64,000 nucleotides of DNA from Acidobacteriota bacterium (GTDB lineage: Bacteria > Acidobacteriota > Vicinamibacteria > Vicinamibacterales > CAVVIG01): assembly GCA_020850715.1 (NCBI GenBank), contig JADZED010000013.1:1-64000 (forward strand). The letters are read 5' to 3'. Made by a program: the position numbers and the translations under genes. Under the pieces are notes generated by a model. It saw only the letters and a program-made list of their open reading frames with translations, had not been told where the DNA came from and searched no databases. Shown piece after piece: positions 28,445-37,519 of this stretch. Each line of letters starts with the position of its first letter. Positions within the stretch are counted from its first letter, which is position 1.

Positions 28445-30061
28445 GTGAGCTCGATTTCCCAGACGGACACGCGCGCTGCCGCCTCCGGCGCCATCGAACG
28501 GGAGGTCGCCCGGCGGCGGACCTTCGCCATCATCTCGCATCCAGATGCGGGGAAGACGACCTTGACCGAGAAGCTCCTGCTCTACGCGGGGGCCATCGAA
28601 CTGGCGGGCGCCGTGCGCGGCCGCGCCACGCGCCGCCATGCGACCTCCGACTGGATGGAGCTCGAGCAGCAGCGCGGCATTTCCATCACGTCGGCGGCGC
28701 TCGAATTCGAGCTGCACGGGCGGCGGATCTCGCTGCTCGATACGCCGGGCCACCGGGACTTCAGCGAGGACACCTACCGCGCCCTCATCGCCGCCGACAG
28801 CGTCGTCATGGTGATCGACGCGGCCAACGGCGTGGAGGCGCAGACCCGCAAGCTGTTCGAAGTCTGCCGGCGCCATCGCCTGCCCATTCTCACCTTCATC
28901 AACAAGTTCGATCGGCCGGCGAAGGATCCGCTCGAGCTGCTGGACGACATCGAGAGCACGCTGGGCATCCATGCGGCGCCCGTGAACTGGCCGGTCGGCA
29001 ACGCCGAGCACTTCCGCGGGGTGTTCGTGATCGGGAGCCAGCACCTGCTGCTGTACGAGCGCGAGGCCCACGGGCAGTATCGCGCACCGGTCGAGGTTTC
29101 GAACCTGGGCGATCCGCAGGCGCGCACCCTCATCGGCGACCACGTGTACGCGCAGTTTCGCGAATCGCTCGACGTGATCCGGACGGCAGGTACCCCTTAC
29201 GACGCCCGCGAGTACCTGGGGGGACGGCAGACCCCCGTGTTCTTCGGCAGCGCGCTGACCAACTTCGGGCTCGAACCATTCCTGCAGGCGATCGTCGAGC
29301 TCGCCCCGCCGCCGCAGCCGCGCACGAGCGACGTCGGGCCGATCGAGCCGACCGACGATCGGTTCACCGGTTTCGTGTTCAAGATTCAGGCGAACATGGA
29401 TCCGCGGCACCGCGACCGCGTGGCGTTCGTGCGCGTGTGCTCCGGCCGCTTCGAGAAGGACATGACGCTGTCGAGCAGCCGTGCGGGGAAGCCGATCCGC
29501 GCCTCGCGCGCGTATCGCTTCTTCGGCCGCGACCGCGAGACGATCGAGGTCGCCTTCGCTGGCGACATCCTCGGCCTGGTGAACCCCGGGCAGTTCGGCA
29601 TCGGCGACACGCTGTATGCCGGCGCGCCGGTGCGTTTTCCCGACGTGCCGCGCTTCCCGGCGGAGCACTTCGCGCGCGTGCGTCCGCGCGACACCCGCTA
29701 CAAGCAGTTCGACGAGGGGCTCCGGCAGCTCGAAGAGGAAGGCCTGATGCAGGTGTTCTACGCGGCGAACGTGCGCCGCGAGCCGATCGTGGGCGTGGTG
29801 GGCGCCCTGCAGCTCGACGTGATCGGCGCCAGACTGCGCAGCGAGTACGGCGTCGACGCGGAGCTGGAGCCGGCGGCCTTCGCCTCGGCCCGCTGGCTGG
29901 CCGACCCGGCCGCGCCGGTTCCCGCGCTCGGCGGCGGCAGCGTCATCGCGCTCGACCGGCGCGGTCGACCGGTGATTCTGTTCGGCTCGGCCTGGGAGCT
30001 GGACTACTTCGCGCGCCAGCATCCGAACCTCGCGTTGCTGGCCGAATCACCCGCGTCCTGA
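28445..30061 (+). CDS. prfC: Peptide chain release factor 3
   Basis: The product has 538 residues. Translational GTPase motifs are SHPDAGKTT (G1), GISITSAA (G2), DTPGHRDFSED (G3, typical of RF3) and NKFDR (G4); domain II and the RF3 C-terminal domain follow. RF3 recycles RF1 and RF2 after peptide release. The GTG at 28445 is chosen because upstream codons look non-coding; the ribosome site is weak. It is divergent from the zinc-ribbon/receiver gene with 127 bp between starts. Confidence 0.95.
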   Translation: MSSISQTDTRAAASGAIEREVARRRTFAIISHPDAGKTTLTEKLLLYAGAIELAGAVRGRATRRHATSDWMELEQQRGISITSAALEFELHGRRISLLDTPGHRDFSEDTYRALIAADSVVMVIDAANGVEAQTRKLFEVCRRHRLPILTFINKFDRPAKDPLELLDDIESTLGIHAAPVNWPVGNAEHFRGVFVIGSQHLLLYEREAHGQYRAPVEVSNLGDPQARTLIGDHVYAQFRESLDVIRTAGTPYDAREYLGGRQTPVFFGSALTNFGLEPFLQAIVELAPPPQPRTSDVGPIEPTDDRFTGFVFKIQANMDPRHRDRVAFVRVCSGRFEKDMTLSSSRAGKPIRASRAYRFFGRDRETIEVAFAGDILGLVNPGQFGIGDTLYAGAPVRFPDVPRFPAEHFARVRPRDTRYKQFDEGLRQLEEEGLMQVFYAANVRREPIVGVVGALQLDVIGARLRSEYGVDAELEPAAFASARWLADPAAPVPALGGGSVIALDRRGRPVILFGSAWELDYFARQHPNLALLAESPAS

Positions 30062-30070
30062 CGTGGGGCG

Positions 30071-30826
30071 CTACCGGGTGAGTCCGTAGATGATGTAGTT
30101 GATCGCGAACTTGTAGGCTTCGTTGGTCGCTCGGGGATTGTACAGGTCCTCGGCCGACCACTCCACGTAGTCCCCGACGTCGATGTCGTAGTTGATGATC
30201 ACCTGCAGCGGCCGTGAGGGATCGTTGTCCTGGTGGATGCCGTAGAACTCGCCCATCAGCCCCTGCTCGCCGAGCCGCCCGGGGTAGGGCACCTCCAGCG
30301 AATCGATCCGGAAGAAGCTGTCGAAGATCGGGTGATCGAGCGTGAGCCGATCGATGCGGGCATCCGGCAGCACCGTCCGCATCGCCCGCTCGAACACCGC
30401 CCACTCGTTCGGGAAATGGAAATCGTCGACGATCAGGAAGCCGCCCTTCCGCAGGTAGGTCCGCAGCGCCGATGCTTCTTCGGCGCTCGGATACCAGTAG
30501 CCCGGCTCCGACAGGTACGCGATCGGATGCTTGAACAGCTCCGGGTCGTCGAGGTCGTGCACGTTGCTGCCGGAGAGGTGCGGCCGCAGCGACGTGATCT
30601 CCTGCAGGATGGTCATCAGGTGCGTCTCCATCGTCGGGTAGTCGTACGCCCAGCCGCCATAGCTGGCGTAGCGGATGCGGGCGAAGGTGAACCGGCCGTC
30701 GTAGGGGACGTTGTCGTTGACCTGGACGCGATCCCGGCCGAAGAAGCGGCCGCGCTGGGCCGCCGCCGCAAGGGGAAGCGTCAGAAGGAGCGCCGCCGCC
30801 AGGCCCGCCATCGGGCGCTGCGCCAT
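30071..30826 (-). CDS. Exported DUF4159-domain protein
   Basis: The product has 251 residues with a signal peptide (about 1-23). The DUF4159 region includes FTFARIRYASYGGWAYDYP, YLSEPGYWYPS, GGFLIVDDFHFPNEWAVFERAM and VIINYDIDVGDYVEWS. The fold is thought to be glutamine amidotransferase-like (ThuA-related), without a proven activity. Its stop lies 9 bp from the convergent prfC stop, and its start is only 27 bp from the divergent secreted protein, with TATAAT (minus strand, 30842-30837) between. Confidence 0.85.
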   Translation of the reverse strand: MAQRPMAGLAAALLLTLPLAAAAQRGRFFGRDRVQVNDNVPYDGRFTFARIRYASYGGWAYDYPTMETHLMTILQEITSLRPHLSGSNVHDLDDPELFKHPIAYLSEPGYWYPSAEEASALRTYLRKGGFLIVDDFHFPNEWAVFERAMRTVLPDARIDRLTLDHPIFDSFFRIDSLEVPYPGRLGEQGLMGEFYGIHQDNDPSRPLQVIINYDIDVGDYVEWSAEDLYNPRATNEAYKFAINYIIYGLTR

Positions 30827-30853
30827 CACACCGGGTATTATAAGGAGCCCTTG

Positions 30854-31624
30854 ATGATTCGATCCCTCCCGTTGGCGGCGGCCGTGCTGGCGTCCGCCCT
30901 GATCGCGCCGGCCGCCGGCGCCCAGATGACCGAGTCGAGCGCAGAGGTTCGTTTCCAGCTCGACCTGAAGGTGCCCGATGCGGCGATCGCCCGGTATGTG
31001 CCCCAGGGATGGTCGCTGAACGTCGCGGCGCAGGGGCCCGCCAGGGATGCCAACCTCCGTCTGATCTTCGTCGATCGGATCACAATCAACGGGCCCGATG
31101 GCCGGCCGGCCGGCCGGACCGGGTCGAGCCGCCTCGTGTATCTCGCCGCGCCGGTCAAGGACCCGGACGGCGCCCCGGTCCAGTTGATCGTCGGCGGCCT
31201 GACCGACGATCCGGCCGGTGTGCCAGGCCCATTCGGGAACTTCCTGCTCGCCTCCACGCATTCGATGCGACGGGCGACGAGCAGCGGGAGCGGGGCCGTC
31301 GTGGAATCACAGGATTGGGTGTTCGCCGCGGCGAGCGGCGAACACCTCGAGATGCACGTCACCTTCGAGCGCGGCGCCGGCAATCGCAACAACCCGAGCG
31401 AATCGCGGCTGTACTCGGCCAAGGACCCCGCCGTGTTCCAGGTCTCGATGCAGGAACAGGTGCTCGACATCCTCCGCAATACGACGACGACGCCGCCCGA
31501 TCGCGTCAAGGCCTTCTCGCTGAAGGCCTCGGGCGGCAGCTACGCCGCCCTGTTCGATGGCACCGAGCGTGTGCTGAGCTGGGATAACATCCCGTATTTC
31601 AACCGCGCCGTTCTCGCCCGCTAG
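30854..31624 (+). CDS. Secreted protein of unknown function
   Basis: The product has 256 residues with a clear signal peptide (residues 1-23, ASALIAPAAGA). The mature part is beta-rich, with VPDAAIARYVPQGWSLN, ANLRLIFVDRITI, LVYLAAPVKDPDG and FGNFLLASTHSM. The pattern of a lipocalin- or acetoacetate decarboxylase-like barrel is possible, but I do not recognise the family. AAGGAG precedes the ATG at 30854. Codon pattern and the signal peptide support it as a real gene. Confidence 0.75.
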   Translation: MIRSLPLAAAVLASALIAPAAGAQMTESSAEVRFQLDLKVPDAAIARYVPQGWSLNVAAQGPARDANLRLIFVDRITINGPDGRPAGRTGSSRLVYLAAPVKDPDGAPVQLIVGGLTDDPAGVPGPFGNFLLASTHSMRRATSSGSGAVVESQDWVFAAASGEHLEMHVTFERGAGNRNNPSESRLYSAKDPAVFQVSMQEQVLDILRNTTTTPPDRVKAFSLKASGGSYAALFDGTERVLSWDNIPYFNRAVLAR

Positions 31625-31661
31625 CGCGATTTCCCGGCAAGCCTGGAGGACTGGAGGAGTT

Positions 31662-33554
31662 GTGAAGCGCCTGATTGTTCGTGCCGACCTGGAGAGATCC
31701 CATGCGGACGTGCTGACGCCGGAGGCGACCTCGGCGCTCGATGCGCTCGCGGAGTTCGACGGCGATCGGCGCAGCGTCATGGCCGCGCGGATCCAGCGGC
31801 GCCTCGACCGGGCGCGCGACAGGCGGAAGATCGCGTTTCTCGATCCCGGCTCGCTCATTCCGCGGACGCGCATCACCGTGCAGGAGGCGCGCGACGGCGC
31901 GTTCGCCGGCAGCGAGATTCCCGCCGACCTCCGGCGGCAGTGGATCCAGGGCACCGGGCCGGCCGCAAAGCCGAACGCGGCGACACCGAGCAGCATCCGG
32001 AACGTGGCGTACGGATTGTTGTCGGGCGCCGACGGCTGGATGTTCGACGGCGAGGACGCGCTCGGCCAGCTCTCGACGATGTCGCTCGACAACCAGCGCA
32101 ACTTGAAGCTGGCCATCGCCCGCGATCGGGTGTTCCTCGCGGCCGCCGAACAGGTGGCCGCCGCCGTGAACGCCTGGGCCCTCGGGTTTCTCGGACGGCC
32201 GACCATCTCCGACTGGCGATCGCAGCTCGATTTCTCGACGATCATCTTCCGCCCGCGCGGGCTGCACCTCGACGATCGGCAGATCGCCCGGCGCGACGGA
32301 AGCGGTTTCTCGGCCTCGATCGTCGATGCGACGTTGTTCGTGGCGAACAACCATCAGCGGCTGCGCGCGGCCGGCCGCTCGATCGTCCTCTACCTGCCCA
32401 AGATCCAGACGGCCGAAGAGGCGGCCCTCTGGAACGACATCCTCGGCGCGCTCGAGGCGCAGTTCGCCCTGCCGCCGGGGACGATCAAGGTCTACGTGCT
32501 CGTCGAGCAGATCGAGGCCTGCTTTCAGTTGATGGAGATCCGCGCGGCGCTGGGGGCGCACTTCGTCGGCTTCAACACCGGCCGGTGGGATTACATCAAC
32601 AGCGTCGCCGACGCCAACGCCTGGGACCCCGCGTTCGTCCACCCGAACATCGACGCGATCACGATGACCTACGGCTACATGCGTCATTACGAGGATCGCG
32701 TGCGGCGGGCGGTCAACACGCCCGACCGCCGCGGCCAGTGCGCGCTCTGGCAGGGCGGCATGGAGCCGAACATTCCGGTCGGCAGCGCCGCCGGCGTGGA
32801 CGCGGGCATGAAGAAGGCGGTCGCGGGCGCCGAGCGCGAGCAGCGCGAGGGCGCGTCGGGCAAGTGGGTTGCCCACTGGAAGATGGTCCACATCGTCCGT
32901 CCGGTATGGGAGAAGACCGGGCAGGACAACCAGCTCGGACGGGCGTTTCCGCCGCTCGGCTACACCCGGGCCGACGCCGACGCGCTCACGCTGCTGGAGC
33001 CGGCGCCGCGGACGATCCGCGGCGCCCGCGATCTGTTGAGCGTCGGCCTGCAGTACGGCAATGCGTTCGGTGCCGGCATGCAGGCGGCGGCGCTCAAGCC
33101 AGCCGACTTCTTCGGCAACGACGACGTGCTGTACCTGATGGAAGACGCCGCGACCGGCGAGATCCGCCTCAGCATCCTCTGGGAGTGGATCCACAAGGCG
33201 GCGGCCTTCACCGATGACGATGCGGAGACCGGCGTGCGCAAGGGCGAGGCGATGACCGCGGCGCTGTTCGACCGGCTGCTGCGCGAGGAATATGAGAAGC
33301 TGCAGCACGCGTCGAACCGCGACGTCCACGATCGATCGAAGAGCACGACGCTGCCGGTCGCGCGCGCGATCGTCGAGTCGTACGTGAAGGACTCCGTGAA
33401 GCTGCCGTGGTACATCGACCTGCTGAACATCACGCTCGGCACCGTCGAACTCGTCGAGGCGACGCGACGGATCCATCTGCTGAGCGACGCCTTCCGCCGC
33501 GGCGGAACGCGCCTCACCGAGAATCTCGATTTCGCCGCGGCGCAGGCCACCTGA
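31662..33554 (+). CDS. aceB: Malate synthase
   Basis: The product has 630 residues, a malate synthase A-type TIM barrel. Signatures are FDGEDALGQ, FVGFNTGRWDYINS, VHPNIDAITMTYGYMRHYE and GGMEPNIPVG. It condenses glyoxylate with acetyl-CoA in the glyoxylate shunt. GGAGGAG precedes the GTG start at 31662. It is longer than the usual 530 or so residues, mainly from N- and C-terminal additions. No isocitrate lyase is adjacent. The stop overlaps the helicase start by one base. Confidence 0.92.
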   Translation: MKRLIVRADLERSHADVLTPEATSALDALAEFDGDRRSVMAARIQRRLDRARDRRKIAFLDPGSLIPRTRITVQEARDGAFAGSEIPADLRRQWIQGTGPAAKPNAATPSSIRNVAYGLLSGADGWMFDGEDALGQLSTMSLDNQRNLKLAIARDRVFLAAAEQVAAAVNAWALGFLGRPTISDWRSQLDFSTIIFRPRGLHLDDRQIARRDGSGFSASIVDATLFVANNHQRLRAAGRSIVLYLPKIQTAEEAALWNDILGALEAQFALPPGTIKVYVLVEQIEACFQLMEIRAALGAHFVGFNTGRWDYINSVADANAWDPAFVHPNIDAITMTYGYMRHYEDRVRRAVNTPDRRGQCALWQGGMEPNIPVGSAAGVDAGMKKAVAGAEREQREGASGKWVAHWKMVHIVRPVWEKTGQDNQLGRAFPPLGYTRADADALTLLEPAPRTIRGARDLLSVGLQYGNAFGAGMQAAALKPADFFGNDDVLYLMEDAATGEIRLSILWEWIHKAAAFTDDDAETGVRKGEAMTAALFDRLLREEYEKLQHASNRDVHDRSKSTTLPVARAIVESYVKDSVKLPWYIDLLNITLGTVELVEATRRIHLLSDAFRRGGTRLTENLDFAAAQAT

Positions 33555-34903
33555 TGTCGTTCGCCCATCTGGGCCTGCATCCCGATCTGCTTCGCGGTCT
33601 GAAGGATCTGGGGTTCCAGCGCCCGACGCCCATCCAGGCCGACGCCATTCCGCCCGCCATGCAGGGACGCGACCTGCTGGCCTGCGCGATGACCGGCAGC
33701 GGGAAGACGGCGGCGTTTCTGCTGCCGCTCCTGCACGAGCTCATCGGCCGGCCGCGGGGTACGACCCGCGCGCTCGTGCTCACGCCGACGCGTGAACTGG
33801 CGGCGCAGATCCTCGAGGATCTCGACGATCTCGCCGTCCACACGCCGATCACTGCGGCGGCCGTCTTCGGCGGCGTTGGCATGGGGCCGCAGGAGCACGC
33901 CTTCCGCAGCGGCGTCGATCTCGTCGTGGCGACGCCCGGACGCCTGCTGGATCACTTCCGCATGCCCTACGCGAGGCTCGCGGGCCTCGAGTATCTCGTG
34001 CTCGACGAAGCCGATCGGATGCTCGACATGGGCTTTCTGCCCGACATCCGCCGTGTGCTGCGCCACCTGCCGGCCAGGCGGCAGACGCTGTTCTTCAGCG
34101 CGACGATGCCGGCACCGATTGCGGAGCTGTCGCGCGAGATCCTGCGGAACCCCGCGACGATCAACGTCGAGCGCCGTGCGGCGCCAGCGTCGGGCATCAC
34201 GCAGGCGATCTATCCGGTGCCTCAGCACCTGAAGCCGGCGCTGCTGCTGGCCCTGCTCCAGCGGAATGACATGCAGGAAGCGCTGGTCTTCACCAGGACC
34301 AAGCATCGTGCGAACCGCCTCGCGCAGCACCTGGTGGCCGCCGGGGTGAAGGCGGAGCGCATCCATGGCAACCGTTCGCAGGCGCAGCGGACCGCGGCAC
34401 TCGCGGGGTTCAAGAACGGCCAGTACCGCGTGCTGGTCGCCACCGACATCGCCGCCCGGGGCATCGACGTCAGCGCGCTCGGCCACGTCGTGAACTTCGA
34501 CGTCCCTGCGGTGCCCGAGGACTATATCCACCGGGTCGGACGGACCGCCCGGGCGGAGCTGACCGGCTCGGCCTTCACCTTCGTGTCGCCCGAAGAGGAA
34601 GGCGACCTGCGCGCGATCGAGAAGGCGATTCATGCGCGGCTGCCGCGCGTCACGGTGCCCGGGTTCGACTACGCGGCGCGCGTCGAGGCCCGGCTCGAGG
34701 TTCCGCTCGCGCAGCGGATCGCCGAAATTCGCGCGCGCAAGGCCCAAGAGCGGGCGCGCGCGGCCGCCAATGCCGCACGGCGCGCAGCCGCCCAGCGGGC
34801 CGGCTCGGACAGCGCTGCCGCACCCCCCCGGCGCCCCGGCGGAGCCGGGCCCCGGCCGCACCCGGGCGGGTCGTGGCGCCCCGGCGGTCGGCGCACGCGA
34901 TGA
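33554..34903 (+). CDS. rhlE: DEAD-box RNA helicase (RhlE-like)
   Basis: The product has 449 residues. Motifs are Q (GFQRPTPIQ), I (AMTGSGKT), Ia (PTRELAAQ), Ib (TPGR), II (DEAD), III (SAT), IV to VI (VFTRTKHRA, ATDIAARGID, HRVGRTAR). A basic Arg/Ala/Gly/Pro-rich tail from about residue 380 is typical of RhlE-type cold-shock and ribosome-assembly helicases. It is coupled to malate synthase by a one-base stop-start overlap (TGATG). Confidence 0.93.
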   Translation: MSFAHLGLHPDLLRGLKDLGFQRPTPIQADAIPPAMQGRDLLACAMTGSGKTAAFLLPLLHELIGRPRGTTRALVLTPTRELAAQILEDLDDLAVHTPITAAAVFGGVGMGPQEHAFRSGVDLVVATPGRLLDHFRMPYARLAGLEYLVLDEADRMLDMGFLPDIRRVLRHLPARRQTLFFSATMPAPIAELSREILRNPATINVERRAAPASGITQAIYPVPQHLKPALLLALLQRNDMQEALVFTRTKHRANRLAQHLVAAGVKAERIHGNRSQAQRTAALAGFKNGQYRVLVATDIAARGIDVSALGHVVNFDVPAVPEDYIHRVGRTARAELTGSAFTFVSPEEEGDLRAIEKAIHARLPRVTVPGFDYAARVEARLEVPLAQRIAEIRARKAQERARAAANAARRAAAQRAGSDSAAAPPRRPGGAGPRPHPGGSWRPGGRRTR

Positions 34904-35048
34904 GAACCTTTCAGCCTCCGATGCGTCGCCTTCCCCCCTCGAGCCTCCTTTTGTAACCGACTGTCGATTTCTGGTACCCCGTCGTCCGCGGCCGGGCGTG
35001 GCGGTGGAGGGACGTGCGCTGGTCGCATTCTTGCCAAGGCCGCCGGCG

Positions 35049-35696
35049 ATGGGTGAACGGGAGGACTTTGGACCATCGCTGCGCAGCGCCCGGCTGCAGC
35101 GGGGCATTCCTCTCCAACAGATCGTCCGCGCCACCAAGGTTGGCGCCGAGTTGTGGGAGGCGCTGGAGCGCAGCGATCTGTCGCGCTGGCCAACCGGCCT
35201 GTATGCCAGGGCCTGCGTGCGGGCATACGCCCTCGAGGTCGGTCTCGATCCACAAACCACGGTCGACGAGTTCTGTCGCTGCTTCCCGGCCGGCGACCGT
35301 CGCGCCGGTCGCGCGATCCGGGATCAGGCGGCGCTCATCGGCCACCAATCGCGCTACGCAGACGACCGACCGGGCGGCGAGGATGAACGCCGGACGGCGG
35401 CACCGCCCGAGGCCGCGCCGGCGGTGCTCGGCCGCGGCGGCCGCCCGCTGGCCGCCGTGGTCGATACCACCATGGTCGTCCTGCTCGCGACGGCCGCGTC
35501 GGCCCTCTTGCGCATCGGCTGGGCGACAGCGGCCGCCGGCTGCGCGCTCGTCTATCACGCAGTGTCGCTCGTTGCGCTCGGCTGCACACCTGCGGCATGG
35601 CTGGTCGACACCTATCTCGCGAGTCGCTACCCATCGGCGCGCACCGTCTCGGCTCACCGTTTCCTCCGTCTGGTCCGCCACTCGCCGCACCCCTAG
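35049..35696 (+). CDS. RodZ-like HTH protein with C-terminal membrane helices
   Basis: The product has 215 residues. Residues about 5-75 form a helix-turn-helix of the HTH_25/RodZ type (LRSARLQRGIPLQQIVRATKVG, then ERSDLSRWPTGLYARACVRAYA). A polar linker and two hydrophobic stretches (AAVVDTTMVVLLATAASALL and AAAGCALVYHAVSLVALGC) follow; these recall a truncated RDD domain. The ATG at 35049 has a weak AAGG; GTG 35004 is an alternative start. Confidence 0.75.
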   Translation: MGEREDFGPSLRSARLQRGIPLQQIVRATKVGAELWEALERSDLSRWPTGLYARACVRAYALEVGLDPQTTVDEFCRCFPAGDRRAGRAIRDQAALIGHQSRYADDRPGGEDERRTAAPPEAAPAVLGRGGRPLAAVVDTTMVVLLATAASALLRIGWATAAAGCALVYHAVSLVALGCTPAAWLVDTYLASRYPSARTVSAHRFLRLVRHSPHP

Positions 35697-35743
35697 CGGC
35701 TCGTCCCCGCTGAACGGGGACAGATCGCGGAGCGCGGGCCCGG

Positions 35744-36580
35744 ATGGCCAGGCCCGAAATGCCTTCCCCCCTACGCTCGCCGCGCCTGCCGGCCGATACG
35801 ACCACTGACTTCGAGGTGTGCGTGCTGCGGGCGTGCGGGATCACAGACCAGGGCCGGATCCGGCCAACCAATGAAGACTGCTTTGCCATTGACGAGCGTT
35901 TGAACCTGCTGGTGATCGCCGACGGCATGGGCGGGCACAACGCGGGCGAAGTCGCCGCCCGCCTCGCCGTCGACGCCGTCGTCGACGCGGTCGCCGCCGG
36001 GACCGGCCAGCGGCCGTTCGGCGACGATCCCTCGCTGTCGCGGGTCGGCAACCTCCTGCGCACCGCGGTGCTGCTTGCGAATGCGCGCATCCGCGCCGCG
36101 GCGGTCGCCTCGTCGGCGTGCGCCGGGATGGGGACGACGATTGTCGCCGCCATCGCGTGCGGCGGCCGGCTGTCGGTCGCGCACGTCGGCGACAGTCGCC
36201 TCTATCTCCTGGGCCCTGCCGGCCTGCGCCAGCTCACCGCTGACGATTCCTGGATGGCTTCGGAGCTCGCGCGCGACCCATCGGCGGATCCATGGGTGCT
36301 GCAGCACCACCCGATGCGCCACGCGCTGACCAACGTGGTGAGCGGGCGCGCGGGGACGGCCGTTCACGTGATCGAGGAGGCGCTGTCGGGTGGCGAGCTG
36401 ATCCTGCTGACCACCGACGGCGTGCACGGTTCGGTCGACGCGCCCCGGCTCGAGCAGTTGCTGCGCGAGCACGACGCGCTGCCCGATCTCGTCGCAGAGG
36501 TGATCAGGACCGCTCTGACGCACGGGAGCCGCGACAACTGCACGGCGGTCGCGGGCAGGTACCAGCGGGAGACCGTCTGA
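35744..36580 (+). CDS. PP2C-family protein phosphatase
   Basis: The product has 278 residues. Metal-binding and catalytic motifs are GRIRPTNEDCF, VIADGMGGHNAGEVA, GMGTTIVA, HVGDSRLY, TTDGVHG and the final SRDNCTAV. It dephosphorylates Ser/Thr in an Mn/Mg-dependent way. It has no TM segment. Starts at 35744 (GGAG 11 bases upstream) or 35759 are possible. It lies 47 bp after the HTH membrane protein, so the pair could share a signal pathway; no Ser/Thr kinase is in the window. Confidence 0.93.
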   Translation: MARPEMPSPLRSPRLPADTTTDFEVCVLRACGITDQGRIRPTNEDCFAIDERLNLLVIADGMGGHNAGEVAARLAVDAVVDAVAAGTGQRPFGDDPSLSRVGNLLRTAVLLANARIRAAAVASSACAGMGTTIVAAIACGGRLSVAHVGDSRLYLLGPAGLRQLTADDSWMASELARDPSADPWVLQHHPMRHALTNVVSGRAGTAVHVIEEALSGGELILLTTDGVHGSVDAPRLEQLLREHDALPDLVAEVIRTALTHGSRDNCTAVAGRYQRETV

Positions 36581-36903
36581 TTGCCTGATTGCCTTCCGCC
36601 CTCGCGTTTCGCCTCGAAGCCTGCACCGTCGATTTGAACTGAAAGCATGAAGCGCCGGGCGGCGGTGCTGCCGGCAGGTCTCCAGGGCTGCCTCGGCCGG
36701 CACGTCCTATTGACGGGCGCACGGGAGGTGGCAGAGAATCGCCGCTGTACCGAGAGCGATCGTTCAGGTCATCCGCGTAAGGGCACCGGCAGAGCTCGTT
36801 CCGAAAGGTTTCAAGAGCAGGATGCGTGCGACCGAGATCTGGAACGTCGTCAATTTCCGCCAGCGCCTCCAGCGCCTGGACGCTCGCTAGGCCTGCTGGT
36901 CCG
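36581..36903. other. Spacer with a short cytochrome-like open frame
   Basis: About 320 bp without a full gene. A 22-codon frame at 36822-36890 starts with ATG after GAGCAGG and reads RATEIWNVVNFRQRLQRL. This resembles the C-terminal helix of monohaem cytochromes c (EIWxVVNFxRxLQ). No CXXCH precedes it in frame: the frame is open back to about 36714 only. It may be a leader peptide, or the end of a lost cytochrome. Confidence 0.35.
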
Positions 36904-37497
36904 GTGGCGAGATCGGCGCGGTTCTGGCCGGTTGTCCTGCTTGGCGCGGCCGTCTGCGCGCTGGCTGCGTGCGAGCGGGTCGCGCCGATCCCGCAGGCCC
37001 CGTCCGAGACCGTCTTCACCACGGCTCACCGGACGATTGGCGACGCGTTCAACGAGTTCTTCGGCCGCCGCGCCGAGCCGGTGCAGCCGATCGAGTTCCC
37101 GCACGACATTCATATCGAGAAGGGCATGACGTGCACCGACTCCTGCCACGAGGCGGCCGTCGACGGGCCTGTTGCCGGCCTGCCGAGCGTCGCCATGTGC
37201 ATGACCTGCCACGAGGCGATCGCCACCGATCGGCCGCGGATCAAGACCATTGCCGAGGCATATGCGGCCAAGGGCCTCGATCTCCCGTGGCAGCGGGTCT
37301 ATGGCTTCTCGCAATCGGCGCATGTGAAATTCAATCATGCGCCGCACATCCGGGCCGAGGTCGACTGTGCGACCTGCCATGGCGATGTAGCCAAGGGGAC
37401 CGTGGCCCGGCGTACCGTTGATCACACGATGGGCTTCTGCGTCGGCTGTCATCGGGAGAAGAACGCTCCGAATGACTGCATGACGTGCCACTTCTAG
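36904..37497 (+). CDS. Pentahaem c-type cytochrome lipoprotein (ActA-like)
   Basis: About 197 residues from GTG 36904. The signal ends in lipobox LAAC (C23), so it is probably a membrane-anchored periplasmic lipoprotein. Five haem motifs are visible: CTDSCH (an unusual CX3CH), CMTCH, CATCH, CVGCH and the final CMTCH two residues from the end, with many distal histidines (PHDIHI, FNHAPHI, VDHTMGF). It fits the class III cytochrome/ActA type of Alternative Complex III. ATG 36826 is an alternative start without a good signal. Confidence 0.87.
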   Translation: MARSARFWPVVLLGAAVCALAACERVAPIPQAPSETVFTTAHRTIGDAFNEFFGRRAEPVQPIEFPHDIHIEKGMTCTDSCHEAAVDGPVAGLPSVAMCMTCHEAIATDRPRIKTIAEAYAAKGLDLPWQRVYGFSQSAHVKFNHAPHIRAEVDCATCHGDVAKGTVARRTVDHTMGFCVGCHREKNAPNDCMTCHF

Positions 37498-37519
37498 CAG
37501 AGACAGGGCAGGCGGGCGC

